This document shows, piece after piece, positions 26,724 through 34,668 of a stretch of 64,000 nucleotides of DNA. Below the pieces are notes generated by a model. The model worked only from the letters and a program-made list of their open reading frames with translations, was not told where the DNA came from and did no database searches. The stretch lies in the NCBI RefSeq assembly GCF_003610555.1, contig NZ_RAPQ01000008.1, forward strand, positions 1,108,490 to 1,172,489, read 5' to 3'. Position 1 is the first letter of the stretch; each line of letters begins with the position of its first letter. Source of the stretch: Marinifilum flexuosum (GTDB lineage: Bacteria > Bacteroidota > Bacteroidia > Bacteroidales > Marinifilaceae). A program made the translations under genes and the position numbers.

Positions 26724-29072
26724 TTACTCGTATTTTAAACTTACAACGGGATTCTTTGTTGCAGATTTCCAGGACTGATAGGCTACTGTTATAGTTGATA
26801 TAATTAGTAGCATCAGAAACACAGCAATAAACAACCAGAACGGGAAATCAATTCTAAAAGGATAATCCTGGAACCATACTTCCATAGCAAAATAAGTTAT
26901 TGGCCAAGAAATTAATGAGGCAATTAGAATCCATTTGCTGAAATCTTTACTAAAAATAAGAATCAGTTGATTCATTGATGCACCAAGCACCTTACGAACA
27001 CCAATTTCCTTAGTGCGTTCTTCAGCATTAAATGAAGCCAAACCAAATAATCCAAGACAGGATACGATTATTGCTAAAATTGAAGCGTAAAGAAGGGTGC
27101 TGATTGTGGCTCTTTGACCTTCATACAAATTGTCGTAATGATCATCAAGGAAATTATAAATCAATGGAAATTCTGGATTGTATTTACCACAGATTTTCTG
27201 GATCTCCTGAACTGTTTTCGTTGCATTTCCTTCAACGTAGCGCACAAATAAGAACCTTGGATCGTCGCATAAACGAAGTAAAAAAGGTTGTAATTTGCGA
27301 GTGTTTGGTGTACAATGGTAATCTTTAACAACACCAATAATTCTTAAATCTTCGTTATTGCCAGTATGAATCATTTTATCAATTACCAATTCATTAGAAA
27401 TCATTTTTGCAAATGTTTCGTTGATAATTACACAACTTGAATCTGCAGCAGGGTTATTAGCATTAAATGGTCTTCCTGAGTGAAATTTTACTTTAAAAAC
27501 ATCAAAGAATTCTGGGTCTACATAAGGATAAGTTATCAAAGGTTTGAATTCAGGATCTTTACCTTCCCAATTTTCGCCCCAACCGTTACTAAATACATAA
27601 TAAGGTCTGTGTGAACCATAAGATACATTTTCAATAAATGAACTTCTCATTAATTCACCTTTTATGGTCTCTATCTTTTTTTGCATCTGTTGATTAATAT
27701 TAATCGCGATTACATTATCCTTATTTAAGCCAATATCCATATTGGTAAGATAATTGGTTTGTAATACAATCGTTAATGTGCAAATAAGTAAGGAAGAGGC
27801 CAATATGAATTGCATTACAACCAAAATTCTTCTAAAGCGATTACTTCCTTTTCCTCCTGAAAATGTACCTTTTAATACCATGATAGGATTAAATGAAGAT
27901 AGGTAAAAGGCAGGATAAGCTCCGGCAACTAGTCCCGTTACCAAGGTAACTCCTACAATAATCAACCAAAATTCCAGGGATGAATAATCCAAAATAAGGT
28001 GTCGGTTCATTAAAGAATTGAATTGTGGTAAGAAAAGGTGTGCCAGAATGATTGCGAAGTTCGCCGATATAATTGTGATTAGTAATGATTCACCAATAAA
28101 CTGCTTAATCAATTGTGGATAAGTAGCTCCAATTGCTTTCTTAAGACCAATTTCTTTGGCTCTTTTAGCTGCACGTGCAGTAGAAAGATTCATAAAATTG
28201 AAACAAGCAATAATTAGAATGAAAATTGCAATCATGAAAAACATCTTAACCTGGGTGATTTTGGAAGGTGAATTATCAAGATAGTACAAGTGCCTTTTAA
28301 GCAATGGATATAAAAAGGCGTATTTTTCACTTTCCTTATCAACATGATCGATATAAAATTGATCTAATTTTTCGTTTAGCACGTCAATATTCGTTCCTTC
28401 GGCAATTTTTGCATATCCAAAATAATTATGCGAACCCCAATTTTCAGACCAGGGATTTGCCTTTCTCATCAACTCGAATGGCATTAACAACTCAAACCTT
28501 ATTGATGAATTAGTAGGGATATCCTTAACAACTGCAGTAACTGTAAGGGGTTGTCTGTTATCAATGTTTACTGTTTTACCAATTGGGTTTTCATTCCCAA
28601 ATATTCGTTTCGCTGATTTTTCAGTTAGAACCAAAGAATTAATATCATTCAAACAGGTTTCTATATTTCCTTGTAGTACAGGAAAGTTGAAAATTTTGAA
28701 AAAATCCGGATCAGCACCTTTAATGCTTTCATATTGCTTTTTGCCATTGTATTCAAGAAGTAAATTTTCTCCCCAGGCATTAAAATGTGTTGCATATTTT
28801 ATTTCCGGATATTTTTCTTTCAGGGCATCAATTAGTGGAGTTGGCAAATTTGGCATTGCATTTCGTTTGCCATTCCAGGTCTGATAATTTCCTACCTGAT
28901 ACACTCGTTCAGGATCATTATGGAATGTATCGTAACTCATCTCATGATTTACCCAAAGCAGTAGCAATATGGTACATGCCATACCAATAGCCAAACCTAC
29001 AATGTTGATAAAACTGTATCCTTTATTTCGGATCAGATTTCGATATGCAATTTTAAGATTGTTAATAATCAT
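26724..29072 (-). CDS. MacB/FtsX-type ABC transporter permease
   Basis: 782-residue inner-membrane permease with two MacB_PCD/FtsX halves. First helix at about 21-41 (GYSFINIVGLAIGMACTILLLLW), large periplasmic domain, FtsX helices at about 280-300, 335-355 and 375-395 with AKRAKEIGLKKAIGA. A second periplasmic domain and closing helices follow, with ERTKEIGVRKVLGA. Such type VII systems move no solute through the membrane; they use ATP to drive periplasmic work such as lipoprotein or peptide extrusion. It follows its ATPase gene by 11 bp and is probably controlled by the divergent sigma-54 activator. Confidence 0.94.
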   Translation of the reverse strand: MIINNLKIAYRNLIRNKGYSFINIVGLAIGMACTILLLLWVNHEMSYDTFHNDPERVYQVGNYQTWNGKRNAMPNLPTPLIDALKEKYPEIKYATHFNAWGENLLLEYNGKKQYESIKGADPDFFKIFNFPVLQGNIETCLNDINSLVLTEKSAKRIFGNENPIGKTVNIDNRQPLTVTAVVKDIPTNSSIRFELLMPFELMRKANPWSENWGSHNYFGYAKIAEGTNIDVLNEKLDQFYIDHVDKESEKYAFLYPLLKRHLYYLDNSPSKITQVKMFFMIAIFILIIACFNFMNLSTARAAKRAKEIGLKKAIGATYPQLIKQFIGESLLITIISANFAIILAHLFLPQFNSLMNRHLILDYSSLEFWLIIVGVTLVTGLVAGAYPAFYLSSFNPIMVLKGTFSGGKGSNRFRRILVVMQFILASSLLICTLTIVLQTNYLTNMDIGLNKDNVIAININQQMQKKIETIKGELMRSSFIENVSYGSHRPYYVFSNGWGENWEGKDPEFKPLITYPYVDPEFFDVFKVKFHSGRPFNANNPAADSSCVIINETFAKMISNELVIDKMIHTGNNEDLRIIGVVKDYHCTPNTRKLQPFLLRLCDDPRFLFVRYVEGNATKTVQEIQKICGKYNPEFPLIYNFLDDHYDNLYEGQRATISTLLYASILAIIVSCLGLFGLASFNAEERTKEIGVRKVLGASMNQLILIFSKDFSKWILIASLISWPITYFAMEVWFQDYPFRIDFPFWLFIAVFLMLLIISTITVAYQSWKSATKNPVVSLKYE

Positions 29073-29083
29073 GATTGATTGGT

Positions 29084-29794
29084 TTAAAGGATTTCAGTTT
29101 GAACTGCTTTATTAACTTGTTTTTTGTGATTTTCGCTAACAATATGGCCGTCGAATAGTTGAATGGTTCTGCTTGCTCTTTCTGCATCGCTACTCGAGTG
29201 AGTAACCATTACAATTGTGGTGCCTTCCTGATTTAATTCAGATAACAAATCCATTACTTCTCTACCATTTGCAGAATCGAGATTTCCGGTTGGCTCATCG
29301 GCTAAAATTAAATTAGGATTCGAAACTACCGCTCTTGCAATTGCCACTCTTTGTTGTTGTCCTCCCGATAATTGTTGTGGAAAATGTTTACTTCTATGAT
29401 CAAGTTGTACGCGTTTTAGTACTTCTGCAACTTTTCTTTTTCGTTCCGATACTGGTACTTTTTGATATACCAAAGGCAATTCAACATTTTCATAAACACT
29501 AAGTTCATCAATCAAATTAAAACTTTGAAAAACAAAACCAATATTTGATTTTCTCAATTTAGTTCTTTGCTTTTCCGTATAATGTGCAACTTCATTTTCT
29601 ATAAATCTAAAATTGCCCGCTGAAGGATTATCGAGCAAACCAATAATGTTTAGTAAAGTAGATTTTCCACAACCCGAAGGTCCCATAATGGCAACAAATT
29701 CGCCTTTCTTTATGTGTAGATTAATATTTGATAAAGCTAAAGTTTCTACTTCTTCGGTTCTAAAAACTTTACTTAAATTGGATGTTTGTATCAT
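29084..29794 (-). CDS. LolD/MacB-type ABC transporter ATPase
   Basis: 236 residues. Walker [10 protein letters not shown] at about 38-46, Q-loop FQSFNLI, signature [14 protein letters not shown] at about 141-154, Walker [16 protein letters not shown]-loop VTHSS. The length and the [11 protein letters not shown] segment are typical of the MacB/LolD/FtsE subfamily that pairs with FtsX-like permeases. It is the first gene of a two-gene operon with the permease. A sigma-54 promoter lies about 35 bp upstream of the ATG. Confidence 0.95.
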   Translation of the reverse strand: MIQTSNLSKVFRTEEVETLALSNINLHIKKGEFVAIMGPSGCGKSTLLNIIGLLDNPSAGNFRFIENEVAHYTEKQRTKLRKSNIGFVFQSFNLIDELSVYENVELPLVYQKVPVSERKRKVAEVLKRVQLDHRSKHFPQQLSGGQQQRVAIARAVVSNPNLILADEPTGNLDSANGREVMDLLSELNQEGTTIVMVTHSSSDAERASRTIQLFDGHIVSENHKKQVNKAVQTEIL

Positions 29795-29828
29795 GATTGT
29801 CTGTTTTTATTAGGTTCGACGTGCTTAG

Positions 29829-29845
29829 TGCGATACTTGTGCCAA
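29829..29845 (-). promoter_or_regulatory. Sigma-54 promoter of the MacB-like ABC operon
   Basis: The minus strand reads TTGGCACAAGTATCGCA from 29845 to 29829. GG of the -24 box and GC of the -12 box are exactly 12 bases apart, as in TGGCAC-N5-TTGC. The start would be near 29820, about 25 bp before the ATG. The divergent gene encodes a sigma-54 activator. Confidence 0.82.
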
Positions 29846-29928
29846 AAATCGTAACTACCAGTAGATTAATAGGTAAGGCGTTTCGTGGTGTTTGGGTTGA
29901 ATATAAACTGTTTCAAAATCATCCATTA

Positions 29929-29949
29929 ATTGTACCAAAATGGAACAAT
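29929..29949. promoter_or_regulatory. Palindrome, candidate enhancer site for the sigma-54 activator
   Basis: ATTGTACCA-AAA-TGGAACAAT: 9-bp arms with one mismatch. It sits about 85 bp upstream of the -24 box, the normal place for an NtrC-type enhancer, and about 75 bp before the activator's own start, so it could also serve autoregulation. Confidence 0.6.
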
Positions 29950-30022
29950 GTTTTATCTGAATATAATGTTTTGTGTTATTTTTATCCGATACGTATGATA
30001 CGCATATTATAATTATTTACTA

Positions 30023-31399
30023 ATGAAGAAAAATGGGAAACTGCTAATAGTTGATGACAATAAAAGTGTTTTAAGCTCTTTAAAACTCTTTTTAAAGCAT
30101 CATTTTGAATTATTGGATATTTGTTCTAATCCCAATCAGATACCAGGTCTGATTACAAAAGACAAGTATGATGTAGTGTTGTTGGATATGAATTTTTCGG
30201 CAGGAGTGAATTCTGGGAATGAAGGATTGTATTGGCTGCGTGAAGTTTTAAAGCTCGATGCTTCGTTGGTAGTAATCTTATTTACAGCATATGGCGATGT
30301 TAATTTAGCAGTTAATGCCATGAAAGAAGGAGCAACAGATTTTATCTTAAAACCTTGGGATAATAAAAAATTGTTGGCAACACTTCAAAGTGGTGTTGAG
30401 TTACACAGAACTAGAGTGCAAGTAGAAAAATTAGAGCAACAAAAAAACTATCTGCAAAAAGATTTGAATCAACAGTTTGTAAATATTATTGGAGAATCGG
30501 ATGCCATTAAGGAGGTTTTAAGTACGGTTAAAAAAGTTGCTGCTACAGATGCAAATATTTTAATACTTGGTGAAAATGGAACTGGAAAAGAGTTAATTGC
30601 CAGAGAAATTCACCAATTGTCAAGCAGAAAAAAGAATATCTTCTTGGGTGTTGATTTAGGCGCTTTAAGCGATAATTTATTTGAAAGTGAATTGTTTGGA
30701 CATGTTAAAGGATCGTTTACCGATGCGAAAGAGGATAGGATTGGAAGGTTTCAGGCAGCCAATAAGGGAACAATTTTCCTGGATGAAATTGGAAATTTAT
30801 CCATGCCAATGCAAGCCAAGCTTTTATCGATTTTGCAGAATAGAGTGGTTACACCAATTGGTTCAAATCAACAAGATGAAATAGATGTAAGACTAATATG
30901 TGCTACAAACGCAAATATTCAGAAATTGATATCCACAGATCGTTTTAGAGAAGATTTGTTATATAGAATCAATACCATCACTATTGAGTTACCGCCTTTG
31001 CGTGAAAGGGACAATGATGTATTGATAATTGGAGAGTATTTTTTGAAGCAATTTGCGCAAAAGTATGGGAAAAAGTTACCTGTAATTCACCCGGAGGCTA
31101 AGGAAAAGCTTGTTAGCTACTCATGGCCTGGGAATATACGAGAATTGCGTCATTGTATGGAACGAGCCATTATTTTAACTGATTCTGAAGTTTTACAATC
31201 TAAAGATTTTCATTTGGAACAAAAGGATTCCCATGTTAGTTTTGGTTCAAAACCGATGAGTTTGGAAGAGGGAGAACGAGTTATTATCGAGAATTCATTA
31301 AAAAGAAATCGTGGTAATATTAGTCAAGTAGCGAAGGAGTTAAATGTTGGTCGCCAAACCCTATATCGCAAAATTGAGAAGTATAACATTTTACACTAG
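30023..31399 (+). CDS. NtrC-family sigma-54-dependent response regulator
   Basis: 458 residues. Receiver at about 5-125 with DD pocket (LLIVDDNKSV) and phospho-Asp D55 (VVLLDMNFS). AAA+ domain at about 150-380: Walker A GENGTGKE near 180, sigma-54 contact loop GSFTDA (a variant of GAFTGA), Walker B GTIFLDEIGN, R-finger segment RFREDLLYRINT. Fis-type HTH at the C-terminus (NISQVAKELNVGRQTLYRKI). When phosphorylated it should activate sigma-54 promoters; the obvious target is the divergent MacB-like operon. The kinase gene follows after 4 bp. Confidence 0.96.
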   Translation: MKKNGKLLIVDDNKSVLSSLKLFLKHHFELLDICSNPNQIPGLITKDKYDVVLLDMNFSAGVNSGNEGLYWLREVLKLDASLVVILFTAYGDVNLAVNAMKEGATDFILKPWDNKKLLATLQSGVELHRTRVQVEKLEQQKNYLQKDLNQQFVNIIGESDAIKEVLSTVKKVAATDANILILGENGTGKELIAREIHQLSSRKKNIFLGVDLGALSDNLFESELFGHVKGSFTDAKEDRIGRFQAANKGTIFLDEIGNLSMPMQAKLLSILQNRVVTPIGSNQQDEIDVRLICATNANIQKLISTDRFREDLLYRINTITIELPPLRERDNDVLIIGEYFLKQFAQKYGKKLPVIHPEAKEKLVSYSWPGNIRELRHCMERAIILTDSEVLQSKDFHLEQKDSHVSFGSKPMSLEEGERVIIENSLKRNRGNISQVAKELNVGRQTLYRKIEKYNILH

Positions 31400-31403
31400 C
31401 CAA

Positions 31404-32747
31404 ATGATTTATCGTCGACTTTATATTGTTGTAATTGTAAGAGTATTAGGGATATTGGTAAATAGTTTAGTGTTGGCATTTGTCTGGTATGAATATCGTG
31501 ATATTGTATTGTTGATTAATTTGCTAGCATTACTAATTGTGCAGGTTGTATTATTTATTCGGCGCTTGAATAAAGTTAATCGCGACTTGGAACATTTTTT
31601 TAGTACGGTTCGAAATAGCGATACAAGTGTGAAGTTTAGCTCGAATCGAACAAAGGAATATCAGAACTTATACAAACAATTTGATCTAATCAATAAGGAT
31701 ATACTTGGGATAAAAATTAAGAATCAAAATCAAGATCAGTATTTTAAGGTTTTGGTAGAACATGTTGCCATAGGATTAATTTCTATCGATTCCAATGGAA
31801 AAGTATTGCTTTTTAATAAGGCTGCACAAGATATTTTCAATAGAATTCATTTGTACAGACTTGAAGATTTGGATAGGATTCAAGAAGGATTAAGCGATGT
31901 GATTCATGAAATTGAACCTGCGCAAAAAAGGCTAATTTCTCTTCATAGAAATAATGAATTGGTTCAACTTGCTATAAAAGCAAGCAAATTAAAGTTGAGT
32001 AGACAAGAGATAAAACTGGTTTCCTTTCAGAATATTCAGCAGGAACTTGATGAAAAAGAATTGGATGCATGGCAGAAGCTGATAAGAGTTCTTACACACG
32101 AAATTATGAATTCGTTGAGTCCAATAAATTCATCAATTGGAACCATATCCGAGATTTTTAGAAATAGAAAACAAGAGGGCGGACAAATTAACCAAGAAGA
32201 AAGTGAAGATGTTGTAACGGGGCTCGAAATAATAGAGGAGAGAACTATTGGTATGGTTGATTTTGTGAGTCGTTTTCGGGATTTAACTCTTCTTCCATCA
32301 CCTAAATTTAAACAGGTTAATTTAGTTGATCGGGTAAATCAAATACTCAAACTGTTGAAGGAGAATTTACAATTGGAGAACATTCAAGTAAATTTGGTTC
32401 ATCCAAAGAATGGTGTTGAAGTTAATGCAGATCCTGCAATGCTCGATCAAATATTATTAAATCTCATCAACAACTCAATTCATGCATTAAGAGCTTGTGA
32501 CAACAAACAAATTGAGATTCGGGTAAGTGAATCAAAAGAGCCAAGTATAGATATAGAAGATAATGGATGTGGTATATCTGAAGAAAATAGAGAAGAAATT
32601 TTCACGCCATTTTTTACAACCAAGGAGAATGGATCGGGTGTTGGTTTAAGTTTATCACGTCAATTAATGAAATTACATAAAGGATCATTAACCTTTACTT
32701 CTCAGCAAGGAGGTCCCACAATATTTAAGATTCAATTTAACTCATAA
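31404..32747 (+). CDS. Membrane sensor histidine kinase, partner of the NtrC-type regulator
   Basis: 447 residues from ATG 31404, 4 bp after the regulator stop; an earlier in-frame ATG at 31344 would overlap the regulator and spoil the N-terminus. Two membrane helices at about 6-25 and 31-50 with almost no periplasmic loop, so sensing is likely in the membrane or cytoplasm. A PAS-like region (HVAIGLISIDSNGKVLLFNKAAQDIF) is followed by HisKA with phospho-His in LTHEIMNSLSPI and HATPase_c (NLINNSIHAL, DIEDNGCGIS, GSGVGLSLSRQL). NtrY/AtoS-like layout. Confidence 0.95.
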   Translation: MIYRRLYIVVIVRVLGILVNSLVLAFVWYEYRDIVLLINLLALLIVQVVLFIRRLNKVNRDLEHFFSTVRNSDTSVKFSSNRTKEYQNLYKQFDLINKDILGIKIKNQNQDQYFKVLVEHVAIGLISIDSNGKVLLFNKAAQDIFNRIHLYRLEDLDRIQEGLSDVIHEIEPAQKRLISLHRNNELVQLAIKASKLKLSRQEIKLVSFQNIQQELDEKELDAWQKLIRVLTHEIMNSLSPINSSIGTISEIFRNRKQEGGQINQEESEDVVTGLEIIEERTIGMVDFVSRFRDLTLLPSPKFKQVNLVDRVNQILKLLKENLQLENIQVNLVHPKNGVEVNADPAMLDQILLNLINNSIHALRACDNKQIEIRVSESKEPSIDIEDNGCGISEENREEIFTPFFTTKENGSGVGLSLSRQLMKLHKGSLTFTSQQGGPTIFKIQFNS

Positions 32748-32773
32748 ATAGTGTTAAAAAATCTAAAAATAAA

Positions 32774-32802
32774 TTTGAAAATCAAAATAACACCTATATT
32801 TG
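32774..32802 (+). promoter_or_regulatory. Candidate promoter of the TetR gene
   Basis: TTTG at 32774-32777 and TATATTTG at 32795-32802 (TAnnTTTG). The spacer is 17 bp, shorter than the usual 19-21. AGTTCA, the half-site repeated at the efflux promoter, lies at 32821-32826 just before the ATG, which suggests autorepression. Confidence 0.45.
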
Positions 32803-32829
32803 TACTGAGAATACCAAAAGAGTTCAATT

Positions 32830-33405
32830 ATGGCAAAAACAGATAAGATAGAAATTAAGGAGAGAGTGACAAATGTTGCCTATGAGATGATAATGAAGTT
32901 TGGACTTCGTGGTTTAAATATGGTTGAACTGGCTAGGGAGTCTGGTTTGGCAAAAGCTACACTATACAAAATCATTGGAACTAAGGAGGATTTAATCAGG
33001 CAAATTGCCTTTCGAATATTCGAAGTGAATTTTATTAAAATGCTTGAGCCTTTTAGATTAATTGATGATCCATCAAAGGCTACCCAAGAATTTCTTGATA
33101 ATTATTTTGATTATGCAATTCAGGCGCAGAAGATTTTAGTTCAACAGATTTATAGAGAATATCCTTTGATTGAAAAAGAGGTGGATCAGGAATTTAAAGT
33201 GGAGACAGAGTTTGTGATTCAACGTTATAAACAATGGCAGAGCGAAGGGCTAATAAGGCAAGATGTTAATGTTGATTATTGTATTGATGCATTGCAACAT
33301 TTAAATGAGTTTTATGTGGTAGAAAATTATTCGGAAGAAGAGACAATTGCAAGGCTTCGAGCATCATTTACATGTGTTTTAAGAGGCATGGGTATCGAAA
33401 TTTAG
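32830..33405 (+). CDS. TetR/AcrR-family transcriptional regulator
   Basis: 191 residues. N-terminal HTH at about 10-55 (VTNVAYEMIMKFGLRGLNMVELARESGLAKATLYKIIGTKEDLI in outline), with the recognition helix around AKATLYKII. The helical C-terminal ligand domain shows no recognisable subfamily. The gene precedes an adaptor-pump-channel efflux operon in the same direction, and a set of TGAACT half-sites lies between them. It is therefore most likely the local repressor. The ligand is unknown. Confidence 0.93.
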   Translation: MAKTDKIEIKERVTNVAYEMIMKFGLRGLNMVELARESGLAKATLYKIIGTKEDLIRQIAFRIFEVNFIKMLEPFRLIDDPSKATQEFLDNYFDYAIQAQKILVQQIYREYPLIEKEVDQEFKVETEFVIQRYKQWQSEGLIRQDVNVDYCIDALQHLNEFYVVENYSEEETIARLRASFTCVLRGMGIEI

Positions 33406-33445
33406 ATAAATTTAATTTATAGTTTAAGGAGTATTGTTTTATGCT

Positions 33446-33491
33446 TCTTATTTTTGTGATAAAAATGAACTAAGTGAACTTTAAAAGTTCA
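33446..33491 (+). promoter_or_regulatory. Promoter/operator module 1 of the efflux operon
   Basis: TATTTTTG (33449-33456, TAnnTTTG type) is followed by TGAACT at 33466 and the perfect palindrome TGAACTTT-A-AAAGTTCA at 33475-33491. The module recurs about 84 bp downstream. Probable TetR operator. Confidence 0.6.
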
Positions 33492-33526
33492 AAAAAGTAA
33501 TTTGAATGATGTTGGAGTAAACATGC

Positions 33527-33578
33527 TCCATATATTTTTTGTATAAAAATGAACTCTATGAACAATGCGAGTTCAAAA
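33527..33578 (+). promoter_or_regulatory. Promoter/operator module 2 of the efflux operon
   Basis: Imperfect copy of module 1. The shared word TATAAAAATGAACT, or GATAAAAATGAACT in module 1, is followed by TGAAC and AGTTCA. TGAACTC (33550-33556) and GAGTTCA (33569-33575) are inverted. It overlaps the first possible ATG (33565), which supports the later start at 33589. Confidence 0.55.
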
Positions 33579-33588
33579 GGTGGTAAAA

Positions 33589-34668
33589 ATGAAAGTAATA
33601 AAAATTTCTAATGTCTTAATTCTGCTGTTTGTTATTTCGGCAGGTCTTTTTTCGTGTAAAGACAAAAAAGAGAGTAAGAAAGAGCTTATTCAGCCTGTGA
33701 AGATTTACAAGGTGAATGCAAACGGAGATGAGCAGAATAAGAAAGTTTTTACGGGTTTTGTGAAGGAATCCAGAGAAGTACGATTGGCTTTTCAGGTACC
33801 GGGACCTTTGGTTAAATTGAATGTTGATCAAGGCCAATTTGTTAAAAAAGGAGAAGTTATTGCAGAACTTGATAAGAGAGATTTCATGGTAAAGCTGGAA
33901 TCTGCCAATGCAAATTATGAAAATGCTAAGCTACAAGCAGAACGTTATGCTGCTTTGTATGAAAAAAAGAGCACTTCGAAAAGTGTTTATGACCAGATGC
34001 AAGCAGCTTATAAGTTAGCTAAAGCACAAAAAGAGGCAGCAGAAAATGCTTTAAGAGATACTAAAATTTATGCCCCTTTTACAGGTTACATACAAGGAAT
34101 GTTTGTGGAAAACTTTGAGAAAATAGGAGCAGGACAGCCTATTGTTTCAATTTTAGATTTAAATAATCTGGAAATTACAGTTGCCTTGAGTGAGAATGAT
34201 TTCTTGATGCGTAACTCATTTGATTCCTTCACTTGTAAGTTTGAAAACTTTAAGAATACTGATTTTGATTTGAGTTTAATTGACATTGAAAGAAAGCCTA
34301 ATGGTGATAACTTCTTTAAAATGAGATTAAAACTTGATGTTAATAAAAAGCAAGTTGTTCCGGGAATGGTGGCTAGTGTGACAGTTTTTATGAAAGCTGA
34401 CGGAGAAGAAAACTATAAAGTTCCGGTAGAATCAGTATTTAGTGATAAAGGCAAATCTTACGTTTGGATTTTTGATAACACAAAAAAATGTGTACAGCAA
34501 AGAGAAGTTAAAATGTTAGGTTTTGATTCTAATGGAATGGTGAATTTAAGCAGGGGAATTTCCAATGGCGAAATGATTGTTGCAGCTGGGGTTCATTCTT
34601 TACGCGAAGGTCAAAAAGTGAAAATATTGGTAAGGAAGTCTAATACCAATGTAGGAGGTCAATTATGA
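33589..34668 (+). CDS. RND efflux periplasmic adaptor (membrane fusion) lipoprotein
   Basis: 359 residues from ATG 33589, chosen because it places the lipobox correctly (AGLFSC, lipid Cys 23) and has an SD-like AGGTGG upstream; ATG 33565 lies inside the operator. Domain order of an HlyD/AcrA-type adaptor: beta-barrel start, lipoyl half (QVPGPLVKLNVDQGQFVKKGEVIAELD in outline), a short helical hairpin (about 80-140), second lipoyl half (IYAPFTGYIQGMFVENFEKIGAGQPI), barrel and membrane-proximal domain. It links the inner-membrane pump to the TolC-like channel. Overlaps the pump gene by 4 bp. Confidence 0.95.
   Translation: MKVIKISNVLILLFVISAGLFSCKDKKESKKELIQPVKIYKVNANGDEQNKKVFTGFVKESREVRLAFQVPGPLVKLNVDQGQFVKKGEVIAELDKRDFMVKLESANANYENAKLQAERYAALYEKKSTSKSVYDQMQAAYKLAKAQKEAAENALRDTKIYAPFTGYIQGMFVENFEKIGAGQPIVSILDLNNLEITVALSENDFLMRNSFDSFTCKFENFKNTDFDLSLIDIERKPNGDNFFKMRLKLDVNKKQVVPGMVASVTVFMKADGEENYKVPVESVFSDKGKSYVWIFDNTKKCVQQREVKMLGFDSNGMVNLSRGISNGEMIVAAGVHSLREGQKVKILVRKSNTNVGGQL

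Noticed and set aside
31344-31403. ATG start for the sensor kinase inside the regulator gene
   Set aside because: ATG 31404 follows the regulator stop by 4 bp and leads straight into the first membrane helix.
33565-33588. Upstream ATG for the efflux adaptor
   Set aside because: It overlaps an operator half-site and adds MRVQKVVK before a normal lipoprotein signal.
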